Positions 5,473-11,573 of a stretch of 11,573 nt of DNA are shown piece by piece. How positions within the stretch are numbered: the first letter of the stretch is position 1; each line of letters begins with the position of its first letter. The stretch is taken from assembly GCA_905479515.1 (NCBI GenBank), contig CAJQMX010000348.1, positions 1 through 11,573 on the forward strand, given 5' to 3'. The notes beneath the pieces are model-generated. The model had not been told where the DNA came from, searched no databases, and saw only the letters and a list, made by a program, of their open reading frames with translations. The stretch comes from an uncultured Parasphingopyxis sp. GTDB taxonomy: Bacteria; Pseudomonadota; Alphaproteobacteria; Sphingomonadales; Sphingomonadaceae. Made by a program: the position numbers and the translations under genes.

Positions 5473-6284
5473 ATCGCATACTGATGCCGTTGTTCACGGC
5501 ACTGGCGATAGCGACGATAGCCGTGATGCCGGCCCAAGCGCAGCACGAACACAATGCTCTCGAAGCGGCGTCCGTCGAGGCCCCAGTCCCCGCTGCCGAT
5601 GCACATGTCGGCCACAATATGTCCGCCGATCATCACGCTGCCGAACCGATGCCAGTGGATTACCATGGCGATGCCGCGATGCCAGCGCGGGCGCGCCGCC
5701 AACACAATGGCCCCGAAACGGAGCCCGTCGAAGCCCCCGCTGCCACTGCCGAGGTCCCTGTCGGGCACGATATGTCCGCTGATCACCACGCAACCGAGCC
5801 GATCGTGATGGATCATCACGGCGAGGCCGTCACGCCGAGAACCGGCATCGCGCGACTAATCGACTGGCTCGGACGATTCCATCCGATGCTCGTCCACTTT
5901 CCGCTCGCGCTACTGCCGATGGCGTTTATCGCGATCCTGGTCGCGCGGCGTCGGCCCGAATGGACGCACACCGCGCATATTCTCGTCGTTACAGCCGGGC
6001 TTGCGGTCATCCCGGCCGCCTTGTTCGGCTGGTTCGCCGGCGGTTTTGCGCTAGCCGGAGTTGATAGCCTGCTGGTCGTTCACCGTTGGCTCGGCACTGC
6101 TATCGCGGTTGCGGGAGCTGGACTGGCACTGATCGTCTGGCGCGGCCGCGTGCAGATTTCGCATCCGATCGCGCTCGTCACACTGATCGCGATCAATATC
6201 GCTCTAATTGTACAGGGATGGTATGGCGGCGCGCTCGTCCACGGCGCCGATCATCTCGCTTGGCAGGAGACTGAAAATGAATAA
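5463..6284 (+). CDS. DUF2231 membrane protein with duplicated Met/His-rich periplasmic arm
   Basis: A 273-residue protein in three parts. Residues 1-26 are a signal-like segment ending in AQA. Residues 28-125 hold two ungapped copies of a 47-residue unit with a period of 51 residues, each containing GHxMSADHHAxEP and a YHG or HHG motif, rich in His, Met and Asp. From about 135 to 260 is a DUF2231 domain with four predicted membrane helices, opening with HPMLVHFP (140-147). DUF2231 proteins have no settled function; here the His/Met arm and the position after copB suggest periplasmic copper binding tied to a membrane step. The ATG at 5463 has AGGAG 7 bases upstream. A longer upstream reading in this frame lies inside copB and is not credible. 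It overlaps the next gene by 8 bp. Confidence 0.85.
   Translation: MVLNRILMPLFTALAIATIAVMPAQAQHEHNALEAASVEAPVPAADAHVGHNMSADHHAAEPMPVDYHGDAAMPARARRQHNGPETEPVEAPAATAEVPVGHDMSADHHATEPIVMDHHGEAVTPRTGIARLIDWLGRFHPMLVHFPLALLPMAFIAILVARRRPEWTHTAHILVVTAGLAVIPAALFGWFAGGFALAGVDSLLVVHRWLGTAIAVAGAGLALIVWRGRVQISHPIALVTLIAINIALIVQGWYGGALVHGADHLAWQETENE
5544..5837 (+). repeat. Internal 153-bp period duplication in the DUF2231 gene
   Basis: The units at 5544-5684 and 5697-5837 encode 47-residue copies with 25 identical positions by my alignment. They are offset by exactly 51 codons without gaps. Divergence at the DNA level shows an old duplication kept in frame. Confidence 0.8.
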
Positions 6285-6768
6285 ACTTGATCGCCGTACT
6301 TTTCTTGCTTCCGTTCCTCTCGCGCTTGCCGCCTGTTCAGCGGGCGCCCAGGAATCAACAGCCAACCAGACGCGCGCGACTGCGATGGGAATCGGTTTGC
6401 CCGAACTCGTCGTCCACAAGACCCCGGCCTGCGGTTGCTGCAGTGCCTGGGTTGATCATGTGCGCGCCGACGGATTTACCGTGAGGGTTATCGAAGTCGC
6501 CGATACCGGGCCTGTTGCTCTCCGTCATGGCGTTCCCGATCTGCTGCGGTCCTGTCATACTGCTGAGATTGATGGCTACGCCATTGAGGGCCATGTGCCA
6601 GCAGCCGAGATACGCCGTCTGCTCGCCGAGCGCCCAGATGCCGCTGGCCTAGCCGTGCCCGGCATGCCCCTTGGTTCTCCCGGTATGGAGATGGGGGATC
6701 GGCGGGAAAATTACGATGTAATCCTGTTTGATCGCGCAGGCAGCTCGCGAGTTTTTGCCAGCTATTAA
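6277..6768 (+). CDS. DUF411 copper-binding protein (CxCC type)
   Basis: A 163-residue exported protein of the DUF411 family, to which the copper-resistance protein CopG of Pseudomonas and Vibrio belongs; in that protein clustered cysteines bind several copper ions. Here VVHKTPACGCC gives C52, C54 and C55, and C93-H94 follow, matching the family pattern. The C-terminal HVPAAEIRRLL and PGMPLGSPGME stretches are also typical. The N-terminus has twin arginines (DRRTFL, 5-10) and a possible lipobox LAAC ending at C20, so the mature protein may be a lipoprotein. AGGAG lies 7 bases before the ATG, which overlaps the end of the DUF2231 gene. It is the last gene of the copper operon. Probable role: periplasmic copper binding or redox handling alongside CopA/CopB. 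Confidence 0.9.
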   Translation: MNKLDRRTFLASVPLALAACSAGAQESTANQTRATAMGIGLPELVVHKTPACGCCSAWVDHVRADGFTVRVIEVADTGPVALRHGVPDLLRSCHTAEIDGYAIEGHVPAAEIRRLLAERPDAAGLAVPGMPLGSPGMEMGDRRENYDVILFDRAGSSRVFASY

Positions 6769-6783
6769 GACCGCAGGCCGGCT

Positions 6784-6809
6784 CTGAAATTTCGATTGCT
6801 TGATTTCAG
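6784..6809. terminator. Inverted repeat between convergent genes
   Basis: CTGAAAT (6784-6790) and ATTTCAG (6803-6809) are perfect 7-bp arms with a 12-base loop. They fill the gap between the DUF411 and PepSY stop codons. It could act as a bidirectional terminator, but the stem is AT-rich with no clear T-run, so this is uncertain. Confidence 0.3.
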
Positions 6810-6810
6810 C

Positions 6811-7530
6811 CTATTTGGCCGCGCCGCGGCGCCTTCGCCGTCGTCGCCAAGCGTTATATCCCAGCCGACTTGGAAACATGACAAAACCGGTGATGATGAT
6901 CACAAGCCCGAGAGAAGTAGCGCCGATCAAAAGTGGAGTATTGAAATTCTCATGATTCTTGAAGTCCATGATATGAAGCGACCACAGAAAATCGAATGTA
7001 CGCCAAAGCGTTGATCGCCTCGCCGTCACCTCGCCCGTTTCGGCAGCCACATATACTGCCCGGCCAGCCTGCTCGAACTCTACGCGCCAAGCGGGAAGAG
7101 CTCCTCGATATTCGTTAGATTCTTCCTCGACGAATACTAAGCCGATTGCCTCGTCGTTTCCCGTGAGGTGCGATTCCGCAATGGTCTGGGCAAGTTCGCT
7201 CGTAATCGGTGAAAGCCGCTGTCCGTCGCTCAAGTCGTATAAGGATCGAGCGCCATCATCCGATGTCAGAACGACAACGGGACGATCCAAGAGCCTTCGG
7301 ACCTCGAGTGTTGATGGTTGGTAACCTTCGGGAAGATCCAGAGCTGCGAACTGAGCACTGATTTCATCGATGGCCAGCGGTTCAATTGCCTGGCTGGCGA
7401 TTCGATGCTCGCTGCGAACCGTTTCGATAGGTGCAATTGCGAAAAACAAGCCGCTCACGAACCAGAACAGAATTTGAATGGCCATCAACAATGCGAGCCA
7501 TTTGTGTATCCAGCTTGCCCATTTCGCCAT
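6811..7530 (-). CDS. PepSY domain-containing membrane protein
   Basis: A 239-residue protein with an N-terminal membrane helix (about 11-34, after the typical WIHKWLAL start of PepSY-associated TM proteins), a periplasmic region (35-195) and a second helix (about 199-220). It ends in a cytoplasmic tail with a run of eight arginines. A PepSY-like repeat is recognisable near 135-170 (WRVEFEQAGRAVYVAAETGEV). Relatives are often linked to iron or copper reductase-like systems, but no heme ligands can be claimed here. GGGGAAG lies about 8 bases before the ATG. It converges on the copper operon and lies downstream of, and in line with, the terminase gene across a 176-bp gap. Whether it belongs to the copper island is not shown. 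Confidence 0.82.
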   Translation of the reverse strand: MAKWASWIHKWLALLMAIQILFWFVSGLFFAIAPIETVRSEHRIASQAIEPLAIDEISAQFAALDLPEGYQPSTLEVRRLLDRPVVVLTSDDGARSLYDLSDGQRLSPITSELAQTIAESHLTGNDEAIGLVFVEEESNEYRGALPAWRVEFEQAGRAVYVAAETGEVTARRSTLWRTFDFLWSLHIMDFKNHENFNTPLLIGATSLGLVIIITGFVMFPSRLGYNAWRRRRRRRGAAK

Positions 7531-7706
7531 AGCGTTTACTTCCCCGGAAATTGGTACCTAAAACAGGATCGGACAAGGAAAGTGCCAAGCGCTTGCAGTG
7601 CCCCTTCTTGAACCATTGAAAGAAGCATGCCGGGCGGCGAAACATCAAGCAACCGATTTGCTATCTGAGAGCTGCAGTCTGTCCATCCGGCATTCCCTAT
7701 TCGCCT

Positions 7707-9191
7707 CTAGGCGCCCCATGGATCGCCTTCGTACGCATCTCCGGTCCAGACCACTCCTTCGCCAGTGACCAGTTCTGGCCCTGCGTTGAGCGGTGCGCGG
7801 TACTTGTCCTTATCCTGTATCCAGATGAGCAGCTGCGCGAAGGCGTCGACCTGATCGTCATAGCTCGCGGCCGGGAACCCGAGCAGTTCTGAAGTAAAAT
7901 CACCAAGCCAATGCGCTTTTTGCGGCAAGAATACCCTTCCTGCCTGGACCATGGCGCTGACACCCATGAGCCGGGAGATCTTGTCACCCTCAGGCCGGCG
8001 CGCGATTGGAGTTGGGACGCCCCGCATGCCTTCAGGTTCCAGGCTCTGGATCAACTGAGTCCCTGATGCGGCATCCTCGACGAGCAGCACCTTGGCATTG
8101 TGCAGGCGTGAGAGCTCGATCGTCTTTGCCTTGAGATCGGGGAACTTGAGACGAGCCCGGAATACGTCGACTATATGGATCGATTTTCCGAGCACTCGAG
8201 CGATGACGGCTACCGAGTAATCACTGAACGGATTGTCTTTCGACGCGGTGTCCATCGACATGACGATCTGGCCCTGAGCGAGATCGAGCGTCGATGGTTC
8301 GTAATATTGAAGCCAGGGCGCCTCGATGATGTTCCCCAGGGCTGGGATCGGGTTTTGCTGAAACTGACCGGCGAACACCTGAGCATTGGCGGCTTTGCGT
8401 TGCATCAGGCGCGCTAGTGATTGGCGCGCCGGGTGAAGCGCGCATCCTTCACGCCGCCGGTAGCGGCGTCCACGGGTCAGCGGAACGATCTCGTCATGTT
8501 CGGCAATCGCTGGCAGACAAAGCTCGTGCCATTCCTCCTGCTTTCTGAGAACGCCCGCCAGATCGGCTTCATGTAAACGCTGCATGACAAGGATGATTGA
8601 ACCGTTCTCCTGATTATTGAGCCGCTGCGAGAGCGTTTCTTCAAACCAGATCTCGTTCTTCTTTCGGGCCGCTTCGGACATGGCGTCCTGGGCCTTGATC
8701 GGATCATCGACGATGATGATATCGGCACCAAAGCCGGTGCTCAGTCCCTCCACTGAGGTCGAGAGCCGTCCGCCTCCGGCGGTGGTGCTGAAATCGGCTA
8801 CCGCGCGGCGTGATAGAACCGTGCTGGGAAAAGCCATCCGGTACCACCGACTATTCATGATCTTGAGACAGTCGCTGGCATGGTCTTCAGCAAGACCTTG
8901 TCCGTAACTCACGCCGATAAACTGAAGAGCAGGATTGTGGCCAAGCATCCACGCGACCCAGGCGACCGTTATTGTCCGTGACTTGAGATGGCGCGGCGGC
9001 ATCGTCACAATCAGCCGGTGATTGTCGCCCCCTCGGATCCGGTCGAGCTGGTGAATGATCGCGTCGATATGCCAGTTGTGTTGATAGTCGCTATCTCCGC
9101 CGAGTTCGCGAAACGCAAAGCGGAGAAAGAAGCCATAGTCGAGGCGCAGCAGCGCGGCGATGGCGTCATCGGTATCGACGTCAATCATCAT
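7707..9191 (-). CDS. Phage terminase large subunit (ATPase/nuclease)
   Basis: A 494-residue DNA-packaging motor, which in a phage would cut concatemeric DNA and drive it into the capsid with ATP. The ATPase half has a Walker A-like loop MPPRHLKSRT (64-73) and Walker B IIIVDD (158-163). The nuclease half shows the RNase H-like acidic residues: D314 in MSMDTASK, E372-D373 in LLVEDAASG, and D445, D446 and D449 in YDDQVDAF. Both domains and all catalytic residues look intact. An open frame extends upstream to 9416 but overlaps the preceding gene and reads as non-protein, so I start at the ATG at 9191, with GGAG 5 bases upstream; the adjacent ATG at 9188 is equally possible. The start overlaps the DUF5681 stop. 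No portal or capsid gene follows. Confidence 0.93.
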   Translation of the reverse strand: MMIDVDTDDAIAALLRLDYGFFLRFAFRELGGDSDYQHNWHIDAIIHQLDRIRGGDNHRLIVTMPPRHLKSRTITVAWVAWMLGHNPALQFIGVSYGQGLAEDHASDCLKIMNSRWYRMAFPSTVLSRRAVADFSTTAGGGRLSTSVEGLSTGFGADIIIVDDPIKAQDAMSEAARKKNEIWFEETLSQRLNNQENGSIILVMQRLHEADLAGVLRKQEEWHELCLPAIAEHDEIVPLTRGRRYRRREGCALHPARQSLARLMQRKAANAQVFAGQFQQNPIPALGNIIEAPWLQYYEPSTLDLAQGQIVMSMDTASKDNPFSDYSVAVIARVLGKSIHIVDVFRARLKFPDLKAKTIELSRLHNAKVLLVEDAASGTQLIQSLEPEGMRGVPTPIARRPEGDKISRLMGVSAMVQAGRVFLPQKAHWLGDFTSELLGFPAASYDDQVDAFAQLLIWIQDKDKYRAPLNAGPELVTGEGVVWTGDAYEGDPWGA

Positions 9192-9714
9192 CCTCGCTCC
9201 CGTCTTCGTTTTCCTCCTCAACGGCGTCCGGCTCCGGATCCCCAAACAGGTCTGGATCGATTTTGAGTTCTTCCGCGTGGTCGCGGAGCCAGGTCTCGAG
9301 AATCTCGCGGTCGCCAAGCGTGTGGTAGTGCTTGTTGACCCGCTCGGCCTCCGCGATCCTGCGGCGGCGGATATCGACCATCTCGATCGCTCGGTTGTCA
9401 CCCTTGCGCACCGCATTGTCGATCAGCCTGACATCGACCGCCCGGCTCTTGCTCATATTGCGCTTCTTGCCGTTCTCCAGGACGGGCATCTTGCGCGCGA
9501 GTTCCTTCTGAAACTCGGTATCGGCGTTACGCACGCCCTTGGGACGCCGTCCGCGCTTGCGGCCGTCTCCCTTGGCAAAACGATGTTCGGCCGGAGGACG
9601 GTTGCGCCCCACCGCATAACTTCCATCATCCCGGACATTACCTTCGGTATAGGGACGCCCATCCTTGCGCCGGCCGGAGGGACGGTCCGTGCCGCCATTG
9701 TCACTCCCGCTCAT
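9181..9714 (-). CDS. DUF5681 domain protein, possible small terminase partner
   Basis: A 177-residue, highly charged protein. The DUF5681 signature is seen at about 45-62 (RFAKGDGRKRGRRPKGVRN, akin to the family's F-x-x-G-x-SGNP-x-GRPKG). It is followed by a basic helical stretch (65-115) and an acidic tail (160-177, Glu/Asp-rich). The family is phage-associated and its function is not established. Its position directly before the terminase large subunit is where a small, DNA-recognising terminase subunit usually lies, so that role is a reasonable inference. Start: GGGAG 7 bases before the ATG at 9714, which overlaps the methyltransferase stop as ATGA. Its end overlaps the terminase start. 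Confidence 0.82.
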   Translation of the reverse strand: MSGSDNGGTDRPSGRRKDGRPYTEGNVRDDGSYAVGRNRPPAEHRFAKGDGRKRGRRPKGVRNADTEFQKELARKMPVLENGKKRNMSKSRAVDVRLIDNAVRKGDNRAIEMVDIRRRRIAEAERVNKHYHTLGDREILETWLRDHAEELKIDPDLFGDPEPDAVEEENEDGSEDDD

Positions 9715-11039
9715 GATGCGTCTCCCAGGCGTGCTTTGGCGACCTCATGGAACGGCACCGTGCCATCCAGCAGCGGCTCGCAGCCCGTGGCTTCGGCTGT
9801 ACGGCGAAGGATGACATCGGCATAGATGGGGTCGAGTTCGATTGCCCGGCCGCGCCGCCCGGTCATCTCGCATGCGGACAAGATCGTGCCCGATCCGGCA
9901 AAGGGATCCAGGACAATGCCGCCGCGCTTCGAACAGTCGAGAATCGCATCGGCAATCATCTGTTTGGGTTTGATTGTTGGATGATCAGCCAGATCTTCCA
10001 TGCGACCCTTGCGAAACACATTTGCCGAAGGGTATCGCCAGACATTGCTGCGGTTGCGGCGGCCGAGCGCAATATTGCTGATATGCGGTCCCGGACTGAC
10101 CTTGAACGCATAACAAAGCTCATGGGCCGAGCGATAGAACCCGCCCATTCCGGGATTTTTGACCCATACGATCATATTCTTCAGTTCATGGAAAACGCCT
10201 TGAGCGGCATCGAGCATGTGGGGCGCGCCGCGCCAGTCCATGAAGACAAAGGCGATCACGCCGGGTTCGCTATTAGCCGCCATCGCCTTGAACGCCGGAC
10301 GCAGCAGTGTCATCGCGAACTCTGGCAACGAAACCTCGCCCGCACCCATCACGAAATCAGCGTGTTTCACCTTGCCGTTACCCGACACATTGTTCGCAAT
10401 CGCGCAGCCATAGGGCGGATCTGTTACGATAAGCTGCGCACGCTCGCCGTCCAGCAAACGCTCATGGACAGCGGGATCGCGCGCATCGCCGACGATCACC
10501 CGGTGATTGCCGATGGTCCACAGATCATCGTTGCGAGAGACCGGCACGGCATTCTCAGGCGGCAGTTCGACATTATCATCCGCCGCTGTTTCGTCTTCAC
10601 CGAACGACAGAAGGCCATCGATCTCGAACGTGTCGAACCCGGTGAGTTCAACCTCGTATCCAAGCTCGATCAAGCCGGAGAGTTCGGAACGGAGCAGGTC
10701 TTTCGACCACTCGCCTTCTTCGGCAAGCTTGTTGTCTGCGATAATGTAGGCGATCCGGTCAGCCTCGGTCATATCGCCAATGTTGATCACCGGCACCATG
10801 GTCTCGCCATTGCGCTCAGCCGCCTCAAGCCGGCCATGGCCGCAGAGAAGGTTATTGTGAGAATCGATGATCAGCGGATTGATCCAGCCAAACTTCTTCA
10901 GACTGCGCTGGAGTTTTCTGATCTGAGCGCGCGAATGCCTTCTGGGGTTGTTCGCATACGGGATGAGCTCATCGATCGACCGGTATTCGACCGCGAGTTT
11001 ATGGTTGGTAATTGGGGATTTTTTATCTGCAAAATTCAT
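9711..11039 (-). CDS. ParB-domain DNA methyltransferase (beta class, N6-A or N4-C)
   Basis: A 442-residue fusion. Residues 17-110 form a ParB/sulfiredoxin-like domain, with IPYANNPRRHSRAQI (26-40) and CGHGRLEAAERNG (66-78). From about 180 on is a DNA methyltransferase with DPPYG (207-211, motif IV, catalytic) preceding DPFAGSGT (378-385, motif I, S-adenosylmethionine binding), the beta-class order. It should methylate an exocyclic amino group of adenine or cytosine in DNA. No restriction nuclease is next to it, so it is probably an orphan phage-type modification enzyme. I use the ATG at 11039, with AGGAG 10 bases upstream, rather than the in-frame ATG at 11111, because the extra residues look non-conserved. 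It heads the operon with DUF5681 and the terminase. Confidence 0.93.
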   Translation of the reverse strand: MNFADKKSPITNHKLAVEYRSIDELIPYANNPRRHSRAQIRKLQRSLKKFGWINPLIIDSHNNLLCGHGRLEAAERNGETMVPVINIGDMTEADRIAYIIADNKLAEEGEWSKDLLRSELSGLIELGYEVELTGFDTFEIDGLLSFGEDETAADDNVELPPENAVPVSRNDDLWTIGNHRVIVGDARDPAVHERLLDGERAQLIVTDPPYGCAIANNVSGNGKVKHADFVMGAGEVSLPEFAMTLLRPAFKAMAANSEPGVIAFVFMDWRGAPHMLDAAQGVFHELKNMIVWVKNPGMGGFYRSAHELCYAFKVSPGPHISNIALGRRNRSNVWRYPSANVFRKGRMEDLADHPTIKPKQMIADAILDCSKRGGIVLDPFAGSGTILSACEMTGRRGRAIELDPIYADVILRRTAEATGCEPLLDGTVPFHEVAKARLGDAS

Positions 11040-11112
11040 AACAATTCCACTCCTAGAAAACGGTAAAAACCATGTCTTCGTGGTGGAAATGCCTGCATCG
11101 CAGAACACCATT

Positions 11113-11141
11113 CTTATCTCACATCTTGGCTATTGATTCAA
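11113..11141 (-). promoter_or_regulatory. Candidate promoter of the methyltransferase-terminase operon
   Basis: On the minus strand TTGAAT (11136-11141) and GATAAG (11113-11118) are separated by 17 bp, about 75 bp upstream of the start codon at 11039. The -10 match is modest. Confidence 0.3.
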
Positions 11142-11160
11142 CCTGCTTCGCACGTCACAC

Positions 11161-11188
11161 GGTCTGCGGGATTGTTCCGTCCCAGACC
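11161..11188. repeat. Imperfect hairpin
   Basis: GGTCTG and GGA pair with TCCCAGACC to give 9 bp with a 2-base bulge and an 8-base loop. There is no following T-run, so a terminator is not supported; it may be an RNA structure or protein site. Confidence 0.35.
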
Positions 11189-11198
11189 GGCAGTGTGT

Positions 11199-11329
11199 TT
11201 TCCCAGCAACCTGAGATATGGGAAGCGGCCGTCAAAACTGGCGGTTTGGCTGCGGTCTAGAGGTCGGAAACTGATAGGGAAGGGCCATTTTGGGTTCGTT
11301 TCCCACTACTTTCCCATATCAATGGGAAG
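11199..11329. repeat. Cluster of TTTCCCA / TGGGAA boxes
   Basis: TTTCCCA occurs at 11199-11205, 11299-11305 and 11310-11316. The reverse form ATGGGAAG occurs at 11218-11225 and 11322-11329, and a variant TAGGGAAG at 11275-11282. Two direct copies are spaced 11 bp apart, one helical turn. The pair at 11311-11328 is a perfect inverted repeat (TTCCCAT-ATCA-ATGGGAA). This pattern fits protein binding sites next to an integrase gene. Confidence 0.7.
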
Positions 11330-11390
11330 AGTGAGCAGAGACCAGTTCGCTCTGGACCGCGTCGCGCACCATATCCGCCATCCGGCGCAG

Positions 11391-11446
11391 AAATCTAGGA
11401 AATCTGGGAGTTACAGCCAACCCGTGTCGCACAAAGATGTCACACA
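11391..11446. repeat. Two pairs of direct repeats upstream of the integrase
   Basis: AAATCTAGG (11391-11399) is followed at once by AAATCTGGG (11400-11408). TGTCGCACA (11425-11433) recurs as TGTCACACA (11438-11446) with a 13-bp period. Each pair differs at one base. Confidence 0.5.
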
Positions 11447-11459
11447 GACGGGGTTGGAT

Positions 11460-11573
11460 ATGGCGCGCAAGGTCAAGCACACAGTACGACGCAACGGCAA
11501 CTATGAGTACCGGAGGCGCTGGCCAAAGGACGTAAGAGATTATCTCTCTGGCCTTTCCGACGAAGATCGGGAA
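11460..11573 (+). CDS. Probable phage-type tyrosine integrase, N-terminal fragment
   Basis: Only 38 residues are in the window; the gene runs off the right edge. The sequence MARKVKHTVRRNGNYEYRRR followed by WPKDVRDYL resembles the DUF6538 or arm-binding N-terminus of site-specific tyrosine recombinases (the pattern is a positively charged strand, then Y-x-RRR-x-P-K-D). GGGGTTGG precedes the ATG; an in-frame GTG at 11424 is an alternative start. It diverges from the phage-derived operon and has a repeat-rich upstream region, as expected for an integrase. The catalytic Arg-His-Arg-Tyr residues are not visible, so the assignment rests on the N-terminal pattern and context. Confidence 0.65.
   Translation, partial: MARKVKHTVRRNGNYEYRRRWPKDVRDYLSGLSDEDRE

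Larger units (their letters stand above)
11040..11459. other. 420-bp divergent control region with many short repeats
   Basis: No convincing gene lies here. It separates the leftward methyltransferase operon from the rightward integrase. It contains a candidate leftward promoter (11113-11141), an imperfect hairpin at 11161-11188, a cluster of TTTCCCA/TGGGAA boxes (11199-11329), a tandem 9-bp near-repeat (11391-11408) and a pair of TGTCxCACA boxes (11425-11446). This density suggests integrase, excisionase or repressor binding, or an attachment region. No attachment core can be defined from one end alone. Confidence 0.6.

Noticed and set aside
9192..9416. N-terminal extension of the terminase frame
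   Set aside because: It lies inside the DUF5681 gene in another frame, is Arg/Ser/Thr-rich without structure, and the overlapping ATG at 9191 has a ribosome-binding site.
9747..11066. Long plus-strand open frame of 439 codons
   Set aside because: It is antisense to the methyltransferase, whose motifs are unmistakable. Its own product shows no coherent domain.
11161..11205. Hairpin followed by a TTTT run as a rightward terminator
   Set aside because: The T-run is 10 bases after the stem and no rightward gene precedes it.
1..11573. tRNA genes, CRISPR arrays and insertion-sequence ends
   Set aside because: I saw no cloverleaf, no regularly spaced long repeats, no transposase and no paired terminal inverted repeats in the window.

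Overview
The window looks like accessory DNA from an alphaproteobacterium, most likely a sphingomonad (Sphingomonadales/Erythrobacteraceae type). This rests on the style of the copper genes (CsoR, CopA with a Tat signal, CopB with DPHAGH repeats, DUF2231, DUF411), the moderately high GC, and the common sphingomonad association of ParB-methyltransferase, DUF5681 and terminase genes. No rRNA or tRNA is present, so the placement is inference. The window has two blocks: a copper-resistance island (about 1-6770, perhaps extending to 7530) and part of a phage-derived element (7707-11573).

Copper block. A 90-residue CsoR-type Cu(I) sensor (1548-1820, +) heads a rightward gene series: a secreted Cys/His protein (1826), a Met/His-rich periplasmic protein (2281), the multicopper oxidase CopA (2705), the outer-membrane protein CopB (4435), a Met/His-rich DUF2231 membrane protein (5463) and a DUF411 CxCC copper protein (6277). 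The last four overlap at their stop/start junctions and must be co-transcribed. A strong hairpin at 2620-2643 separates the upstream small genes from copA and may act as an attenuator. Leftward lie a four-helix membrane protein (952-1407, -), a DUF5676 membrane protein (469-729, -) and the N-terminus of a heavy-metal P-type ATPase with YHS and HMBD metal-binding domains (1-379, -), cut by the window edge.

Regulation is readable. Two perfect ATACCC-N5-GGGTAT palindromes (831-847 and 1500-1516) match the CsoR operator form. The first fills exactly the 17-bp spacer between -35 and -10 of the leftward DUF5676/ATPase promoter. The second overlaps the csoR -10 and the -35 of a candidate divergent promoter. 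The simplest model is that CsoR represses all units until Cu(I) binds its Cys-His-Cys site. The ATPase then exports Cu(I) from the cytoplasm, while CopA, CopB and the Met/His/Cys proteins oxidise or bind copper in the periplasm and outer membrane. A leftward PepSY membrane protein (6811-7530) converges on this operon.

Phage-derived block. A tight leftward operon encodes a ParB-domain/adenine-or-cytosine-N methyltransferase (9711-11039), a DUF5681 protein (9181-9714) and a full-length terminase large subunit (7707-9191), joined by overlapping start/stop codons. No portal, capsid or tail gene follows; the next gene is PepSY. Diverging from it across a 420-bp spacer is the start of a probable tyrosine integrase (11460 to the end). 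The spacer is rich in repeats, notably TTTCCCA/TGGGAA boxes that look like integrase arm or repressor sites. The isolated packaging-plus-methylation cassette and its repeat-filled control region are the least explained parts of the window.
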